Assembly (NCBI GenBank): GCA_024233135.1
Contig: JACKPZ010000021.1
Coordinates: 1-64,000, forward strand
Direction: 5' to 3'
Origin: Akkermansiaceae bacterium
Lineage (GTDB): Bacteria > Verrucomicrobiota > Verrucomicrobiia > Verrucomicrobiales > Akkermansiaceae
Length of the DNA stretch: 64,000 nucleotides
The position numbers were made by a program, and so were the translations under genes. Position 1 is the stretch's first letter. The number at the start of each line of letters is the position of its first letter. The notes under the pieces are model-generated. The model made no database searches. It had not been told where the DNA came from and was given only the letters and a program-made list of their open reading frames with translations. Below, piece after piece: positions 42,349-51,431 of the stretch.

Positions 42349-43275
42349 TCAACCAAGGGTTTCGACCGCTTTTTCGAGGCTATGGAGATCCTCGACGGAA
42401 TGCACCACCGCGTCTTTGTGGATCTTGGCGACGAGGCCGGCGAGCACCTTGCCGGGGCCGAGTTCGAGGAAGGTGGTGTGGCCCATTTCGACGAGCTTCT
42501 GGATCGATGCGGTCCAGCGGACGGAGCCGGTGACTTGCTTCTCGAGCATCGAGCGGATCTCGGCCGCGTCGGACACCACGCTGGCGGCGTAGTTGCAGAC
42601 GACGGGCATGGTGGGGGTGGCAAGTTCGACGGCGGCGAGCTCGGCGGCGAGTTTGTCCTGCGCGCTTTGCATGAGGCGCGAGTGGTAGGCGCCGGCGACG
42701 TTCAGTTTGATGGCGCGGCGGATGCCGAAGTCCTTGGCTTTTTCGACCGCCTTGTCGATGCCTTCGACGGTGCCGGAGAGCACGATCTGGCCGGGCGCGT
42801 TGTAGTTCGCCACATCGACGTCCGCTTCCTTGGCGAGGGCCTGGACTTGTTCTTCATCGCCACCGATGAGGGCAGCCATCGAACCTTGGGTGGCATTGCA
42901 GGCCTCTTCCATGAAGGCGCCGCGTTTGCCGACGAGTTGCAGGCCGGTTTCCATCGAAAAGGTGCCGGCGGCGGCGTGGGCGGTGAACTCGCCGAGCGAA
43001 AGCCCCGCGGCGGCGACGGGTTCGAGAGTGGGCACACGCTCGCGGATGAGCGCGAGGGCCATCAGGCCGTGGAGATAAAGCGCGGGCTGGCAGCGGGATG
43101 TCTTGGTGAGTTCCTCGTCCGGCCCTTCGAACATGATTTCGGAGAGGCCGAAACCGAGTGCCTTGTCGGCCTGAAGAGCCATCTCGCGACAAATCGCGGA
43201 GTGCTCGAAGAAATCCTTGCCCATGCCCGTTTTCTGGGCGCCTTGTCCGGAGAAGAGGAGAACGATCTGGCTCAT
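42349..43275 (-). CDS. fabD: Malonyl-CoA:ACP transacylase
   Basis: Loads malonyl groups on acyl carrier protein for fatty acid synthesis. 308 residues: MSQIVLLFSGQGAQKTGMG, catalytic S93 in GLSLGEFTAH, His198 in VAGAYHSRLM, and MGHTTFLELGPGKVLAGL near the end. Start is ATG 43275. Other fab genes are not adjacent; tRNA-Asp and its promoter follow 113 nt downstream on the same strand, beyond the fabD stop. Confidence 0.96.
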   Translation of the reverse strand: MSQIVLLFSGQGAQKTGMGKDFFEHSAICREMALQADKALGFGLSEIMFEGPDEELTKTSRCQPALYLHGLMALALIRERVPTLEPVAAAGLSLGEFTAHAAAGTFSMETGLQLVGKRGAFMEEACNATQGSMAALIGGDEEQVQALAKEADVDVANYNAPGQIVLSGTVEGIDKAVEKAKDFGIRRAIKLNVAGAYHSRLMQSAQDKLAAELAAVELATPTMPVVCNYAASVVSDAAEIRSMLEKQVTGSVRWTASIQKLVEMGHTTFLELGPGKVLAGLVAKIHKDAVVHSVEDLHSLEKAVETLG

Positions 43276-43389
43276 GTCGGGAGGCTGCTTAGGGCCTGCA
43301 CGTGGTTGTGAAAAGAGGAAATGAGGAGACAACCGGGGCGCGTCGGCGGGGTTGGATCTCCGGACATGTCATTGCAAACCCATGGAATC

Positions 43390-44085
43390 ATGAAAACGAA
43401 AGCACATCGCATCGCTGCTCTGTTGGGAGTCATCACATTGGTAGGGACAGGAGCCCGGCTCGCCGCGCAACCGGAACAAGGCCGCCCGCCAACCGGGCGC
43501 GACTTGTCCGTGAGACAAGAGGAGGCGATCAAAAAGGATGTCCGGATGGCTCTGGAGGCTGAAACCCTGAGGCGCGACGGCAAGCCCGGCGAGGCGCGGG
43601 AGGTTGAGTCCGCCCGTCGCCCTGGAGCGGCTCGCGAGGCGAGAGTGGCCGAGTTCAGGAGATTGGTCGCCGGTGAACCCGGCAGGCCCGGCGCGGCAAG
43701 GGAATCCACACCGGAAGCCGGGAAGATCGAACACCTGCAACAAGCCGCGCGCCACCTCGAAGCCGCGGGTTTCCGCGAGCAATCGGAGCGGGTTCGCAGG
43801 GTGGTCGCCGAGATGACGGCCGCGCAGCATGCCAAGGAGAGGAAGGTGAAGCAGCTTCGAGAAATGGAACGGGCTCCGAAGGTCGATCGACCGGATGGTC
43901 CGCCGCCGTTCGTCGTGGAGATGCAGCGCGAACTCACGAGTCTGCGCGGCGAGATCACGGAGCTGCGGCAGGCCCTGCGCAAGCTGAACGCGAAGATCGA
44001 CGAGCAAGCCAAACCGGTGGCCAAATCGAAGAAGAAGGATCGCCCCGCGAAGAAGAACAAGAAGCGCGAGACCAAGGAAGGCTGA
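43390..44085 (+). CDS. Secreted Arg/Ala-rich coiled-coil protein, function unknown
   Basis: A 231-residue protein with a signal peptide (KAHRIAALLGVITLVGTGARLAA), then a highly charged helical body (VRQEEAIKKDVRMALEAETL, RKVKQLREMERAPKVDRPDG) and a coiled coil toward the end (EMQRELTSLRGEITELRQAL, then KLNAKIDEQ), followed by a Lys-rich tail. Low complexity and abundant Arg/Glu/Ala prevent a family assignment. It is a single gene between the divergent fabD and a strong terminator; the charged body suggests a periplasmic scaffold or cell-wall binding role, which is only a guess. Confidence 0.65.
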   Translation: MKTKAHRIAALLGVITLVGTGARLAAQPEQGRPPTGRDLSVRQEEAIKKDVRMALEAETLRRDGKPGEAREVESARRPGAAREARVAEFRRLVAGEPGRPGAARESTPEAGKIEHLQQAARHLEAAGFREQSERVRRVVAEMTAAQHAKERKVKQLREMERAPKVDRPDGPPPFVVEMQRELTSLRGEITELRQALRKLNAKIDEQAKPVAKSKKKDRPAKKNKKRETKEG

Positions 44086-44104
44086 GCGTTTCCCATCCAC
44101 AAGA

Positions 44105-44140
44105 AAGGCGCGGAGGATTGTCCACCGCGCCTTTTGTTTT
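44105..44140 (+). terminator. Terminator between the coiled-coil protein and GH109-like genes
   Basis: AAGGCGCGG (44105-44113) pairs with CCGCGCCTT (44125-44133), 11-nt loop, then TTGTTTT. It serves the plus-strand gene ending at 44085. Confidence 0.85.
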
Positions 44141-44159
44141 GGGAATGGATCGCTCGGGA

Positions 44160-45644
44160 TCAGGAAACCACTTCGAGCGGCTTGGTGGTCTTCCAGTTTC
44201 CGCGGGTGAAATCGGGGAAGTCCTGGGGCATGCCGTCCTCCGCGACCGACTTGCGGGACAGCGGGGTGACGGCCGACCAGAAGGCGCCTTCATACACGTT
44301 TTGGTCGAGCGGCAGCCCTTCGCGCAGGCACTCGATGGCGCGGAAGTTCATGATCGCGTCCATGCCGCCGTGGCCGCCGTGTTTCGAGGCGATGCTTTCC
44401 ATCCGCTTGAAGAGCGGGTGGTCGAAGACCTCGTAGAATGCGTTGTATCCGCCGCCCTCGATCCACGAGTGGTAGTTCGAGTGCTGGCCGGGTTTGTCTT
44501 CCGGGAGGTTGAGCAGTTTCCTGAGTTCCGGCGTGGCGGTCTTGTAGGTGTAGTCGAGCGCGAGTCGGTTGGGGAAGCCGGCGCCGGTGCCGCGCGTGCC
44601 TTGGATCAGATTGTGGCGGCTGTACGGGCGCGGGCTGCTTTCGTCCCATTGCACCATGATCGTGCGGCCTAGCGTCGTCTTGATGATCGAGGTGCTCATG
44701 TCACCGCCCTTCGAAAAGTCGAGCTTCGCCGACTTTGAATCCGGGCCGATCACCTCCTTGGCGTAGAGTTCGTGGTTTCTCGCCGGCGACGAGAAGGAAA
44801 CGAGGCGGCGGAAATTGTCCTCGGTGCGGGCGAGGTTCATGTATTGGGCCACCGGGCCCAAGCCGTGGGTCGGATAGAGGTTTCCGTTTTCGTTCGCCCA
44901 GTGGAGCGTGCGCCAGGATCCGGTGCCGCGACCGCGCTCGTATTCGTTCATCTGGCCGCGCAACTCGTGGATGTAGGCGGCCTCGCCATGCAGCAGCTCA
45001 CCGAAAACACCTTGGCGGCACATGTTGAGGAACATCAACTCGTCGCGGCCGTAGTTGACGTTCTCGATCATCATGCAGTGGCGCTTCGTCGACTCCGAGG
45101 TGTCGATGATCTTCCACAGGTCCTCGAGCGATGTTGCCATGGGCACCTCGACGAAGGCATGGGCGCCGGCGTTCATGCAATCGATGGCCATCGGCGCGTG
45201 CCATTCCCACGGGGTGGCGATCCAGACGGCGTCCGGCTTCGTCTCCGCGAGCATCTTGCGGTAAGCGTATTTGTCGCCGGAGTAGGTTTTGACATTCTTG
45301 TGGCGCTCGCCGTCGGTATCGAGAACCTTCTTTTTCCAGCGTTGGCAGGCGTCGTCATACAAGTCGCAGATTCCGACGAACTCGGTGCCTTCCGCGGCGG
45401 CGGCATGGGACAGGTGGGTCGGTCCGCGGGCGCCGACACCGATGATGGCGACTTTGACTTTGTCGAGTTTCGGCGCGGCGAACCCACCCATGTAGGTGGC
45501 GCCGGAGGGGCGGTTGCCGCCGGAACCGCTTTGCGCGGAAACCATCGATGGAAGAGCGGCGAAACCGGCGGAGAAACCGCCGAGGGCCTTGAGGAAATTG
45601 CGGCGGGCGAATGGAGACGGATCGGGTGTGGAGTCGGATTTCAT
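44160..45644 (-). CDS. GH109-like NAD-dependent glycosidase/oxidoreductase (Gfo/Idh/MocA) with Tat leader
   Basis: A 494-residue protein with a twin-arginine leader (FARRNFLKALGGFSAGFAAL) and a Rossmann NAD site (KVAIIGVGARGPTH). The body closely follows glycoside hydrolase family 109, whose alpha-N-acetylgalactosaminidases use NAD+: FVEVPMATSLEDLWKIIDTS, HCMMIENVNYGRDEL, CRQGVFGELLHGEAAYIH and NLYPTHGLGPVAQYMNL. This suggests action on GalNAc-bearing glycans, e.g. mucin, but substrate is inference; other secreted Gfo/Idh/MocA proteins look alike. Start is ATG 45644, giving the Tat motif at about residues 14-18. Confidence 0.88.
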   Translation of the reverse strand: MKSDSTPDPSPFARRNFLKALGGFSAGFAALPSMVSAQSGSGGNRPSGATYMGGFAAPKLDKVKVAIIGVGARGPTHLSHAAAAEGTEFVGICDLYDDACQRWKKKVLDTDGERHKNVKTYSGDKYAYRKMLAETKPDAVWIATPWEWHAPMAIDCMNAGAHAFVEVPMATSLEDLWKIIDTSESTKRHCMMIENVNYGRDELMFLNMCRQGVFGELLHGEAAYIHELRGQMNEYERGRGTGSWRTLHWANENGNLYPTHGLGPVAQYMNLARTEDNFRRLVSFSSPARNHELYAKEVIGPDSKSAKLDFSKGGDMSTSIIKTTLGRTIMVQWDESSPRPYSRHNLIQGTRGTGAGFPNRLALDYTYKTATPELRKLLNLPEDKPGQHSNYHSWIEGGGYNAFYEVFDHPLFKRMESIASKHGGHGGMDAIMNFRAIECLREGLPLDQNVYEGAFWSAVTPLSRKSVAEDGMPQDFPDFTRGNWKTTKPLEVVS

Positions 45645-45742
45645 ACGGATCACAAACAAATACCGGGCGACGCTGGCTGATTTTTCGGCCAATGCAATCC
45701 CGGAGGACCGGAATCCTGCGTTTCCACGTCCGTCAAGAGGGC

Positions 45743-45771
45743 TTGCGGACGAGGGCTTTCGAGGCTAAGGC
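45743..45771 (+). promoter_or_regulatory. Weak candidate promoter of the glutaredoxin gene
   Basis: TTGCGG (45743-45748), 17-nt spacer, TAAGGC (45766-45771), 24 nt before the ATG. A poorer fit than the other promoters listed. Confidence 0.3.
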
Positions 45772-45795
45772 TGCCAGCGAACTTGACCGATACCC

Positions 45796-46167
45796 ATGAG
45801 CGACCCATCACCGAACATCACCGCCTATCTCAAGACCTTCTGCGGATGGAGCGAGGGCGTCCGCGCCATCATGCGCAAATACAGTCTCGAATTCCAAGAG
45901 AAGGACATCATCAAGAATCCCGCGTTTCGTTGGGAAATGGAACAGCGCAGCGGTCAACCGCTCTCGCCCTGTGTGGAAATCAACGGCCACATGCTTGCCG
46001 ACGTGAGCGGTGAGGAGGTCGAGCGGTGGATGATCGAGAACGGCGTGGTCTCCGCCAATGACAGCAGGCCTGACGCGCCAATCAACGCCGCCTGCACCGA
46101 TGAACAGCATGAGGCGATGGCGATGGGCCGCATGCCCGTCCCTGGCAAGATCAAGTTTCTCGATTGA
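45796..46167 (+). CDS. Monothiol glutaredoxin-like protein
   Basis: A 123-residue thioredoxin-fold protein of the glutaredoxin family. The active site is C16-G-W-S19 in YLKTFCGWSEGV, i.e. monothiol-type CxxS, with the second helix EFQEKDIIKNPAFRWEMEQRSG and the loop LSPCVEINGHMLADVSGEE in place of the usual TVPxIFIxG.xxGG. An extension past residue ~85 (SANDSRPDAPINAACTDEQHE and on) is beyond the usual domain. Likely Fe-S or glutathione/bacillithiol related, but the organism's thiol is unknown. Confidence 0.78.
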   Translation: MSDPSPNITAYLKTFCGWSEGVRAIMRKYSLEFQEKDIIKNPAFRWEMEQRSGQPLSPCVEINGHMLADVSGEEVERWMIENGVVSANDSRPDAPINAACTDEQHEAMAMGRMPVPGKIKFLD

Positions 46168-46236
46168 TCGCCGGAAATCGCTGCGTTCGTGAAATCTGGA
46201 GACAAAACGCCGCAACCGGGGCATTATCCACACCAG

Positions 46237-46767
46237 ATGGCGCAATCACCTGCGGGAAAATGGAAACAGTGGCTGGCCGAGAATGGCCCGCGGCTGCTTC
46301 TTTTCGCCCGCGGCTGGGCTCCAACCCGTGAGGACGCCGAGGACTTGGTGCAGGAGGCCATCGTGCGGATGTGGAACCACCAGCAGCAGCACGGTGCCGA
46401 ACCGCCGGATCTTCCGCTCGTGTTCTCCACCATCCGATTCTGCGGACTCAACCACCACCGCAGCGAGACCCGGCGCCGCAAGCGCGAGGAGTCCGTGATC
46501 TACCTCAATGATTTTCAGGACGTTTGGCTCGATCCGGTTCTGGAGGACGATGAGGAGGCGATGATTCTCCGCAAGGCCATTGAAAAACTGAGTTCGAAAC
46601 TCCGCGAAGTGGTTGTCCTTAAATTCTGGGGCGGTCTGACCTTCCTCCAGATTTCCGAAACCCTCGCCATTTCCCCGAACACCGCCGCATCCCGTTACCG
46701 CTACGCGCTCGAACAACTGGCGCACGAACTGCGCCGCATCAAGGAGGACCGCCATGCAACATCTTGA
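46237..46767 (+). CDS. ECF-type RNA polymerase sigma factor
   Basis: A 176-residue sigma factor of the extracytoplasmic-function class. Region 2 is WLAENGPRLLLFARGWAPTR then EDAEDLVQEAIVRMWN, with ETRRRKREES in the linker, and region 4 is IEKLSSKLREVVVLKFWGG, FLQISETLAISPNTAASRYR and YALEQLAHEL, a clear HTH. ATG 46237 is used; a GTG at 46189 would add 16 residues. It overlaps the start of the next gene by 14 bp, so the next protein is probably its regulator. Confidence 0.9.
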   Translation: MAQSPAGKWKQWLAENGPRLLLFARGWAPTREDAEDLVQEAIVRMWNHQQQHGAEPPDLPLVFSTIRFCGLNHHRSETRRRKREESVIYLNDFQDVWLDPVLEDDEEAMILRKAIEKLSSKLREVVVLKFWGGLTFLQISETLAISPNTAASRYRYALEQLAHELRRIKEDRHATS

Positions 46768-47224
46768 ATCCGTGGAAGACATCCTCGGGCGTCTGATGCC
46801 TCCGGCGCTCAGCCAATCGTGCGAGGAGGAAATCGGCGAGTTGCTCGAAGAGTTCGCCGCCGAGTCCGTGGTGCCGTTGTCCGCCGCCAGGACTTCGAGT
46901 CCGGTGTTCCGCTGGTGGGCCGGTGGGATCGCCGCCGCAGGGGCCGCGGCCGCGTTCGTGATCCCGGCGCTGTCCGGCACGGGTGGTCAGGTTGTTTCCG
47001 CGGATCCTCCGCCTCGGGCGGACGTCGTTCTCGTGAGCGAGAGCAGGCGCGTGGAATCCGTTTGGGACGAGGGCTTGCAAGACATCGGTGACGGCGCGGC
47101 GATGCGTGCGACCCGGCTCAGCCTGGTGGAGGAGAGCACTCTTTTCGACGAGGAGACGGGGCTTGAGGTCCGGATCTCCGAGCCGCGTGAGGAAGTAATG
47201 CTCATGCCTGTCAGCGCCTTCTGA
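46754..47224 (+). CDS. Single-pass membrane protein, probable anti-sigma factor
   Basis: A 156-residue protein: a ~50-residue acidic cytoplasmic part (LSQSCEEEIGELLEEFAAE), one membrane helix (about 54-72, WWAGGIAAAGAAAAFVIPAL), and ~80 residues outside. Overlap with the ECF sigma gene is the main reason to call it an anti-sigma factor. It lacks the zinc-binding HxxxCxxC of ZAS anti-sigmas, having only one Cys, so it may be of another type. The outer part (AMRATRLSLVEESTLFDEET) has no known domain. Confidence 0.6.
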   Translation: MQHLESVEDILGRLMPPALSQSCEEEIGELLEEFAAESVVPLSAARTSSPVFRWWAGGIAAAGAAAAFVIPALSGTGGQVVSADPPPRADVVLVSESRRVESVWDEGLQDIGDGAAMRATRLSLVEESTLFDEETGLEVRISEPREEVMLMPVSAF

Positions 47225-47228
47225 TTCC

Positions 47229-48011
47229 ATGAACTTTCGTTTCGTACTTCCATGGATGCTGCTGCCGGCGCTTTGGCTGCCCGTGATGTCGGAGCCGGAG
47301 CGGGAAAGCGGGCCGCGCCCCGGCGTCAAGTTTCACGGCTGGCCGCTCCGTCCGCCCAAGGTTTGGATGGGTCTCCGGGTCAACAAACCCGAGGAGTCGA
47401 CCGCCGCACAAATTCCGGACCTGCCCGACGGAGTCGGGTTTGTGGTCTCGAAAATTGACGAGGGGGGACCCGCGGAGACAGCCGGTTTGCAAAAGCTTGA
47501 TGTGATCTGGAAATTCGATGACCAGATGCTGGTCAACGAATCCCAGTTGTTCGTGTTGTTGCGGCTGAAATCTCCAGGCGACGAGGTGACGCTGTCCGCA
47601 TTCCGCGCTGGGAAGCCGTTTGATGCCACTCTCAAACTGGCCAAGGCTCCCGAACGGCCTCATGGCTCCCACGGTGATCTGATGGATCAAGCGATCTTTC
47701 CGGGGGAATGCGGACTGCCGACGAGCATTGTGGACCGGTTGCAGAAAACCGCTTCCTATCAGCGTGAGAACGGCAAAGCGGTGGTCAAAGTCGCGGGTGA
47801 CGCCTATCGCCTCACCATCACCGATTCGAAAGAGGCTGTGATTCACGAAAGCGACATCCCGAAGGACGGCAAGATCAGGGACGTGCCCCGCGAATGGATT
47901 CGGATCGCGTATGCATTGCGTCGCGGACTGGATCACGCGCTCGAGAGTGCTCCTGAAGACCCGCGCCAGCCACGCCCGCGGGTGGTGGCTCCATCAGAAA
48001 AGCGCCCCTGA
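47229..48011 (+). CDS. Secreted PDZ-domain protein in the sigma-factor operon
   Basis: A 260-residue protein: signal peptide (NFRFVLPWMLLPALWLPVM), a Pro-rich segment, and a PDZ domain at about 42-135 (WMGLRVN..., GVGFVVSKIDEGGPAETAGLQKLDVIWKFDDQMLVN), then a C-terminal part without a family I know. It starts 4 nt after the anti-sigma candidate. By analogy with PDZ sensors such as RseP and DegS it could sense envelope signals for the sigma factor, but no protease motif is visible. Confidence 0.75.
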   Translation: MNFRFVLPWMLLPALWLPVMSEPERESGPRPGVKFHGWPLRPPKVWMGLRVNKPEESTAAQIPDLPDGVGFVVSKIDEGGPAETAGLQKLDVIWKFDDQMLVNESQLFVLLRLKSPGDEVTLSAFRAGKPFDATLKLAKAPERPHGSHGDLMDQAIFPGECGLPTSIVDRLQKTASYQRENGKAVVKVAGDAYRLTITDSKEAVIHESDIPKDGKIRDVPREWIRIAYALRRGLDHALESAPEDPRQPRPRVVAPSEKRP

Positions 48012-48080
48012 GGCTGGAGTCGCGAGGATTTCCGTTGGAATGCCTTGCGTTTTGGAACGGGGCTTTTCATCGTCCGCCAC

Positions 48081-49919
48081 ATGCATTCCGACGTGGCGAG
48101 GCTGGTGGAGGCCGGCCGAATCTCCGAACCGGTGGCGGCGCGCCTCGATCAATTGGCGCCCGGAAATTTCTGCGTCCACAAATCGTTCGGCGCGGGCAAG
48201 GTGATCGAGTGGGATCTTCCCGGGAAACGGGTGGTCATCGACTTCGAAAAATCATCCGGTCAGGAAATGGGACTCCAATTCGCGATCCAGAAGACCGAGT
48301 GGATCGACTCCGACGATTTCCGCGCCAAGCGCATCGAGCAGTTGGAGGAACTCCGGGCGCTTTCGAAGGAAGATCCGGTGAAGCTCATCGTCCATCTTCT
48401 GGAGAGCCACGGTGGTTCGCTCACCGGCGAAGCGATCGAACGCGAACTCGCTGGTGCCGTGGTCCCCGAGGCATCGTTCAAGAAGTGGTGGGACTCGGCG
48501 AAGAAAGCGCTTCGCGAAAGCCGCCTCGCCGTTGTGCCGCAAAAGCGTACCGAGGCGATCGTGCTTCGTGACAAGGGCCAGAGCCCGGCCGCGGCCATGC
48601 TCGCCGATTTCGAAGCCGCCCGTGATATCAAGGGCATGATCAAGGCCTTGGAGGCGATCGCCGCCGACATCGGAGCCTTTGAAAACGACACCGCCGCGCT
48701 GGAACGTTTGCTCAAAGACATCGACGAAGGGGCCCGCAAGGCTGCCCGCGTCCAGCTCGGCCAGGCGATGCAACTTGTCGCCGCACGTGATGAAGTCATC
48801 GGTTCCGGGAAAACCCTCGAGCTCGATCCCGCCGCCGTGCGTCTATCCGATCTGATCGCCACCGCCGATGCCGAAAAACTCGCGGACGAAGCCGGTGCCC
48901 TGCCCGCCGCACGCCAACGCGCCGTGTATGAAGCGTTTCCCGTGGCGTTCGGTGACGACTGGGTCTCCAAAGTGGTGGAGGTCTTCGACCGCGTCGGCGC
49001 GCGAGGTGTCACCGAGATCGCCAGGCTGGTCCAGGATCAGAGTCAGACTCCCGCATTGCTCGACCACCTTCGAACCGCGATCGCCCGCCGCTCGCTCGGG
49101 GCGGACGCGTTGATCTGGGTCTGCCGCGAGCGCAAAAGCGCTTCCGAGGAGGTGTTCTGCGGCGATGTCGGCGCATCGATCCTCAACCTGCTTGAGAACG
49201 ATCACCTCTCCGACGGCCCGCGGAAGACATCGCGGCTCCAAAGCCTGCTTGGCGACGACAAGAAGCTTCTCGGCGACCTGGTCTCGGCGATGGATATCAA
49301 CGAAGCCCGCAATTTCTCCCGCCGACTTCTCGACTGCCCGGTTTTCGGCGACCTCGAACGGAAGTCGCTCATGGCTCGCATCATCAAGGTGCGCCCGGAA
49401 ACCGCGGAACTCGTGAGCGGCTCGAACCAGAAACGTCAGGAGACCCTGCTTGTCTCATGGGAGAGTCTCGAAAAGAAGAAAGCCGAGCTCGACGACATCA
49501 TCCGCAACAAGATTCCGCAGAACCGCGAGGACATCAAGATCGCCAAGTCCTACGGGGATCTTCGCGAAAACTTCGAATACAAGTCCGCCAAGGACATGGA
49601 GAAATATCTCTCCCACCGCCGCAACGCGCTCGACAAGGAGATCCACAACGCCCGCGGCACTGATTTCAAAGGCTCCGATGCTTCCAAGGTGAACATCGGA
49701 ACCATCGTCGAGCTTGAGGACGAAAGTGGCAAAACCACGGAAGTCACCGTTCTCGGCGCGTGGGATTCCGAACCCGAGAAGAAAATCGTTTCCTATCTTT
49801 CCGAGGTCGGAAAAGCCCTCGTCGGCCGCGCCCCCGGCGAAACCACCGAAGTCCGCGACGAGGCGACCGAGGTTCTCCGCACCGTGACGGTCCGTTCCGT
49901 CCGCCCCTTCAACCCCTGA
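48081..49919 (+). CDS. greA: Transcription elongation factor GreA with large N-terminal extension
   Basis: 612 residues, four times the usual ~158. Residues ~465-612 are GreA: the coiled-coil tip YGDLRENFEYKSAKDMEKYL (aligning with YGDLSENAEY of E. coli GreA, whose two acidic residues drive RNA cleavage) and the FKBP-like domain (VNIGTIVELEDESGKTTEVTVLG, EKKIVSYLSEVGKALVGRAPGETTEV). The first ~460 residues are helical, and near 40 lies CVHKSFGAGKVIEWDLPGKR, a RapA/CarD-like Tudor pattern. Chlamydial GreA is similarly long (~715). Start is ATG 48081. It precedes eno. Confidence 0.92.
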   Translation: MHSDVARLVEAGRISEPVAARLDQLAPGNFCVHKSFGAGKVIEWDLPGKRVVIDFEKSSGQEMGLQFAIQKTEWIDSDDFRAKRIEQLEELRALSKEDPVKLIVHLLESHGGSLTGEAIERELAGAVVPEASFKKWWDSAKKALRESRLAVVPQKRTEAIVLRDKGQSPAAAMLADFEAARDIKGMIKALEAIAADIGAFENDTAALERLLKDIDEGARKAARVQLGQAMQLVAARDEVIGSGKTLELDPAAVRLSDLIATADAEKLADEAGALPAARQRAVYEAFPVAFGDDWVSKVVEVFDRVGARGVTEIARLVQDQSQTPALLDHLRTAIARRSLGADALIWVCRERKSASEEVFCGDVGASILNLLENDHLSDGPRKTSRLQSLLGDDKKLLGDLVSAMDINEARNFSRRLLDCPVFGDLERKSLMARIIKVRPETAELVSGSNQKRQETLLVSWESLEKKKAELDDIIRNKIPQNREDIKIAKSYGDLRENFEYKSAKDMEKYLSHRRNALDKEIHNARGTDFKGSDASKVNIGTIVELEDESGKTTEVTVLGAWDSEPEKKIVSYLSEVGKALVGRAPGETTEVRDEATEVLRTVTVRSVRPFNP

Positions 49920-50051
49920 GCCGGATTCCGCCCCCCGGGGCGGGCACCGGTCGGATTTTGCGCAATTCTCTTCGTTTCACCCTCCGCACTTGCGTTCCCT
50001 CCGGTCTTCGGGCCACGAAGCCGCCCGCATCTCCCATACAGCAAGCAAACC

Positions 50052-51350
50052 ATGGACTACACCACCATCATTGAAATCCGCGGACGCGAAGTCATCGACT
50101 CCCGCGGCAATCCCACCGTCGAAGTGGATGTCACCCTCGAAGGTGGCGCCACCGGCCGCGCCTCGGTGCCTTCGGGTGCCTCGACCGGCGAGAACGAGGC
50201 CGTCGAACTCCGCGACGGCAACAAGAAGCGCTTCCTCGGAAAAGGCGTGCTCAAGGCCGTGGACAACGTGAACACCAAGATCGCTCCCGCGCTGCTTGGG
50301 TTCGACGCGACCGAACAAGCGTCCATCGACGCCGCCATGCTCGCCCTCGACGGCAGCAAGACCAAGAAGGTGCTCGGCGCCAACGCCATCCTCGGCGTTT
50401 CGATGGCCGTCGCCAAGGCGGCCGCCAGCCAGCTCGGCGTCCCGCTCTACAAATACCTCGGTGGGCCGAACGCCAAGGTGCTTCCGGTGCCGATGATGAA
50501 CATCATCAACGGCGGTGCCCACTCGGACGCCCCGATCGACTTCCAAGAGTTCATGATCATGCCCGTCGGCGCCCCGACTTTCCGCGAGGCGATCCGCTAC
50601 GGTGCCGAGGTGTTCCACTCGCTCAAGAAGGTTCTTCACGACCGCGGTCTCTCCACCGCCGTCGGTGATGAAGGTGGTTTCGCCCCGACGCTCAAGAGCG
50701 CCGACGATGCCCTTGGCGTCATCTGCAAGGCCATCGAAGCCGCCGGCTACAAGGTGGGTGACGACATCGCCATCGCCCTCGACGTCGCATCCTCCGAGTT
50801 CTTCGACAAGAAGAAGAAAGCCTACGTCTTCAAGAAGTCCGACGGCTCGGTGAAAACCGCAGCGGAACTCGTCGCCTACTACGCCAAGCTCCAGAAGAAA
50901 TACCCGATCATCTCGATCGAGGACGGCTGCGACGAAAACGACTGGGCCGGCTGGAAGGTGCTCACCGACAAGATCGGCGCGAAGACCCAGCTCGTGGGCG
51001 ACGACCTGTTCGTCACCAACGTCGAGTTCCTCCAGAAGGGAATCGACCAGGGCGTTGCCAACTCGATCCTCGTCAAGGTGAACCAGATCGGTTCGCTCAC
51101 CGAGACCTTCGACGCCGTCGAACTCGCCAAGGAGAACGGCTACACCGCCGTGCTCTCGCACCGCTCCGGTGAGACCGAAGACAGCACCATCGCCGACCTC
51201 GCCGTCGCCACCAACTGCGGCCAGATCAAGACCGGCTCGATGAGCCGCTCGGACCGGATCGCGAAATACAACCAGCTTCTCCGCATCGAGGAGGAACTGG
51301 ATGACGACGCGATCTACGGCGTCGGCAAAATGAAGGTGCTCAAGAAGTAA
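50052..51350 (+). CDS. eno: Enolase
   Basis: Converts 2-phosphoglycerate to phosphoenolpyruvate in glycolysis; also a degradosome partner in some bacteria. 432 residues with the family landmarks: REVIDSRGNPTVEVDVTLEG, PSGASTGENEAVELRDGN, NIINGGAHSDAPIDFQEFMIMP, IEDGCDENDW, QLVGDDLFVTN, ILVKVNQIGSLTET (catalytic Lys) and LSHRSGETEDSTIADLAV near the end. ATG 50052 is the natural start; no good Shine-Dalgarno. Ends at a hairpin terminator. Confidence 0.98.
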   Translation: MDYTTIIEIRGREVIDSRGNPTVEVDVTLEGGATGRASVPSGASTGENEAVELRDGNKKRFLGKGVLKAVDNVNTKIAPALLGFDATEQASIDAAMLALDGSKTKKVLGANAILGVSMAVAKAAASQLGVPLYKYLGGPNAKVLPVPMMNIINGGAHSDAPIDFQEFMIMPVGAPTFREAIRYGAEVFHSLKKVLHDRGLSTAVGDEGGFAPTLKSADDALGVICKAIEAAGYKVGDDIAIALDVASSEFFDKKKKAYVFKKSDGSVKTAAELVAYYAKLQKKYPIISIEDGCDENDWAGWKVLTDKIGAKTQLVGDDLFVTNVEFLQKGIDQGVANSILVKVNQIGSLTETFDAVELAKENGYTAVLSHRSGETEDSTIADLAVATNCGQIKTGSMSRSDRIAKYNQLLRIEEELDDDAIYGVGKMKVLKK

Positions 51351-51373
51351 TTTCTTCATCGAACTACTTCCTG

Positions 51374-51406
51374 ACGGCGGATCCCTCGCAGGGGTCCGCC
51401 GTTTTC
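51374..51406 (+). terminator. Terminator after eno
   Basis: ACGGCGGA (51374-51381) pairs with TCCGCCGT (51395-51402), with a further CCC/GGG pair inside, then TTTTC. Confidence 0.85.
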
Positions 51407-51431
51407 GTTGCAGCCGCACTCGCCATCACGA

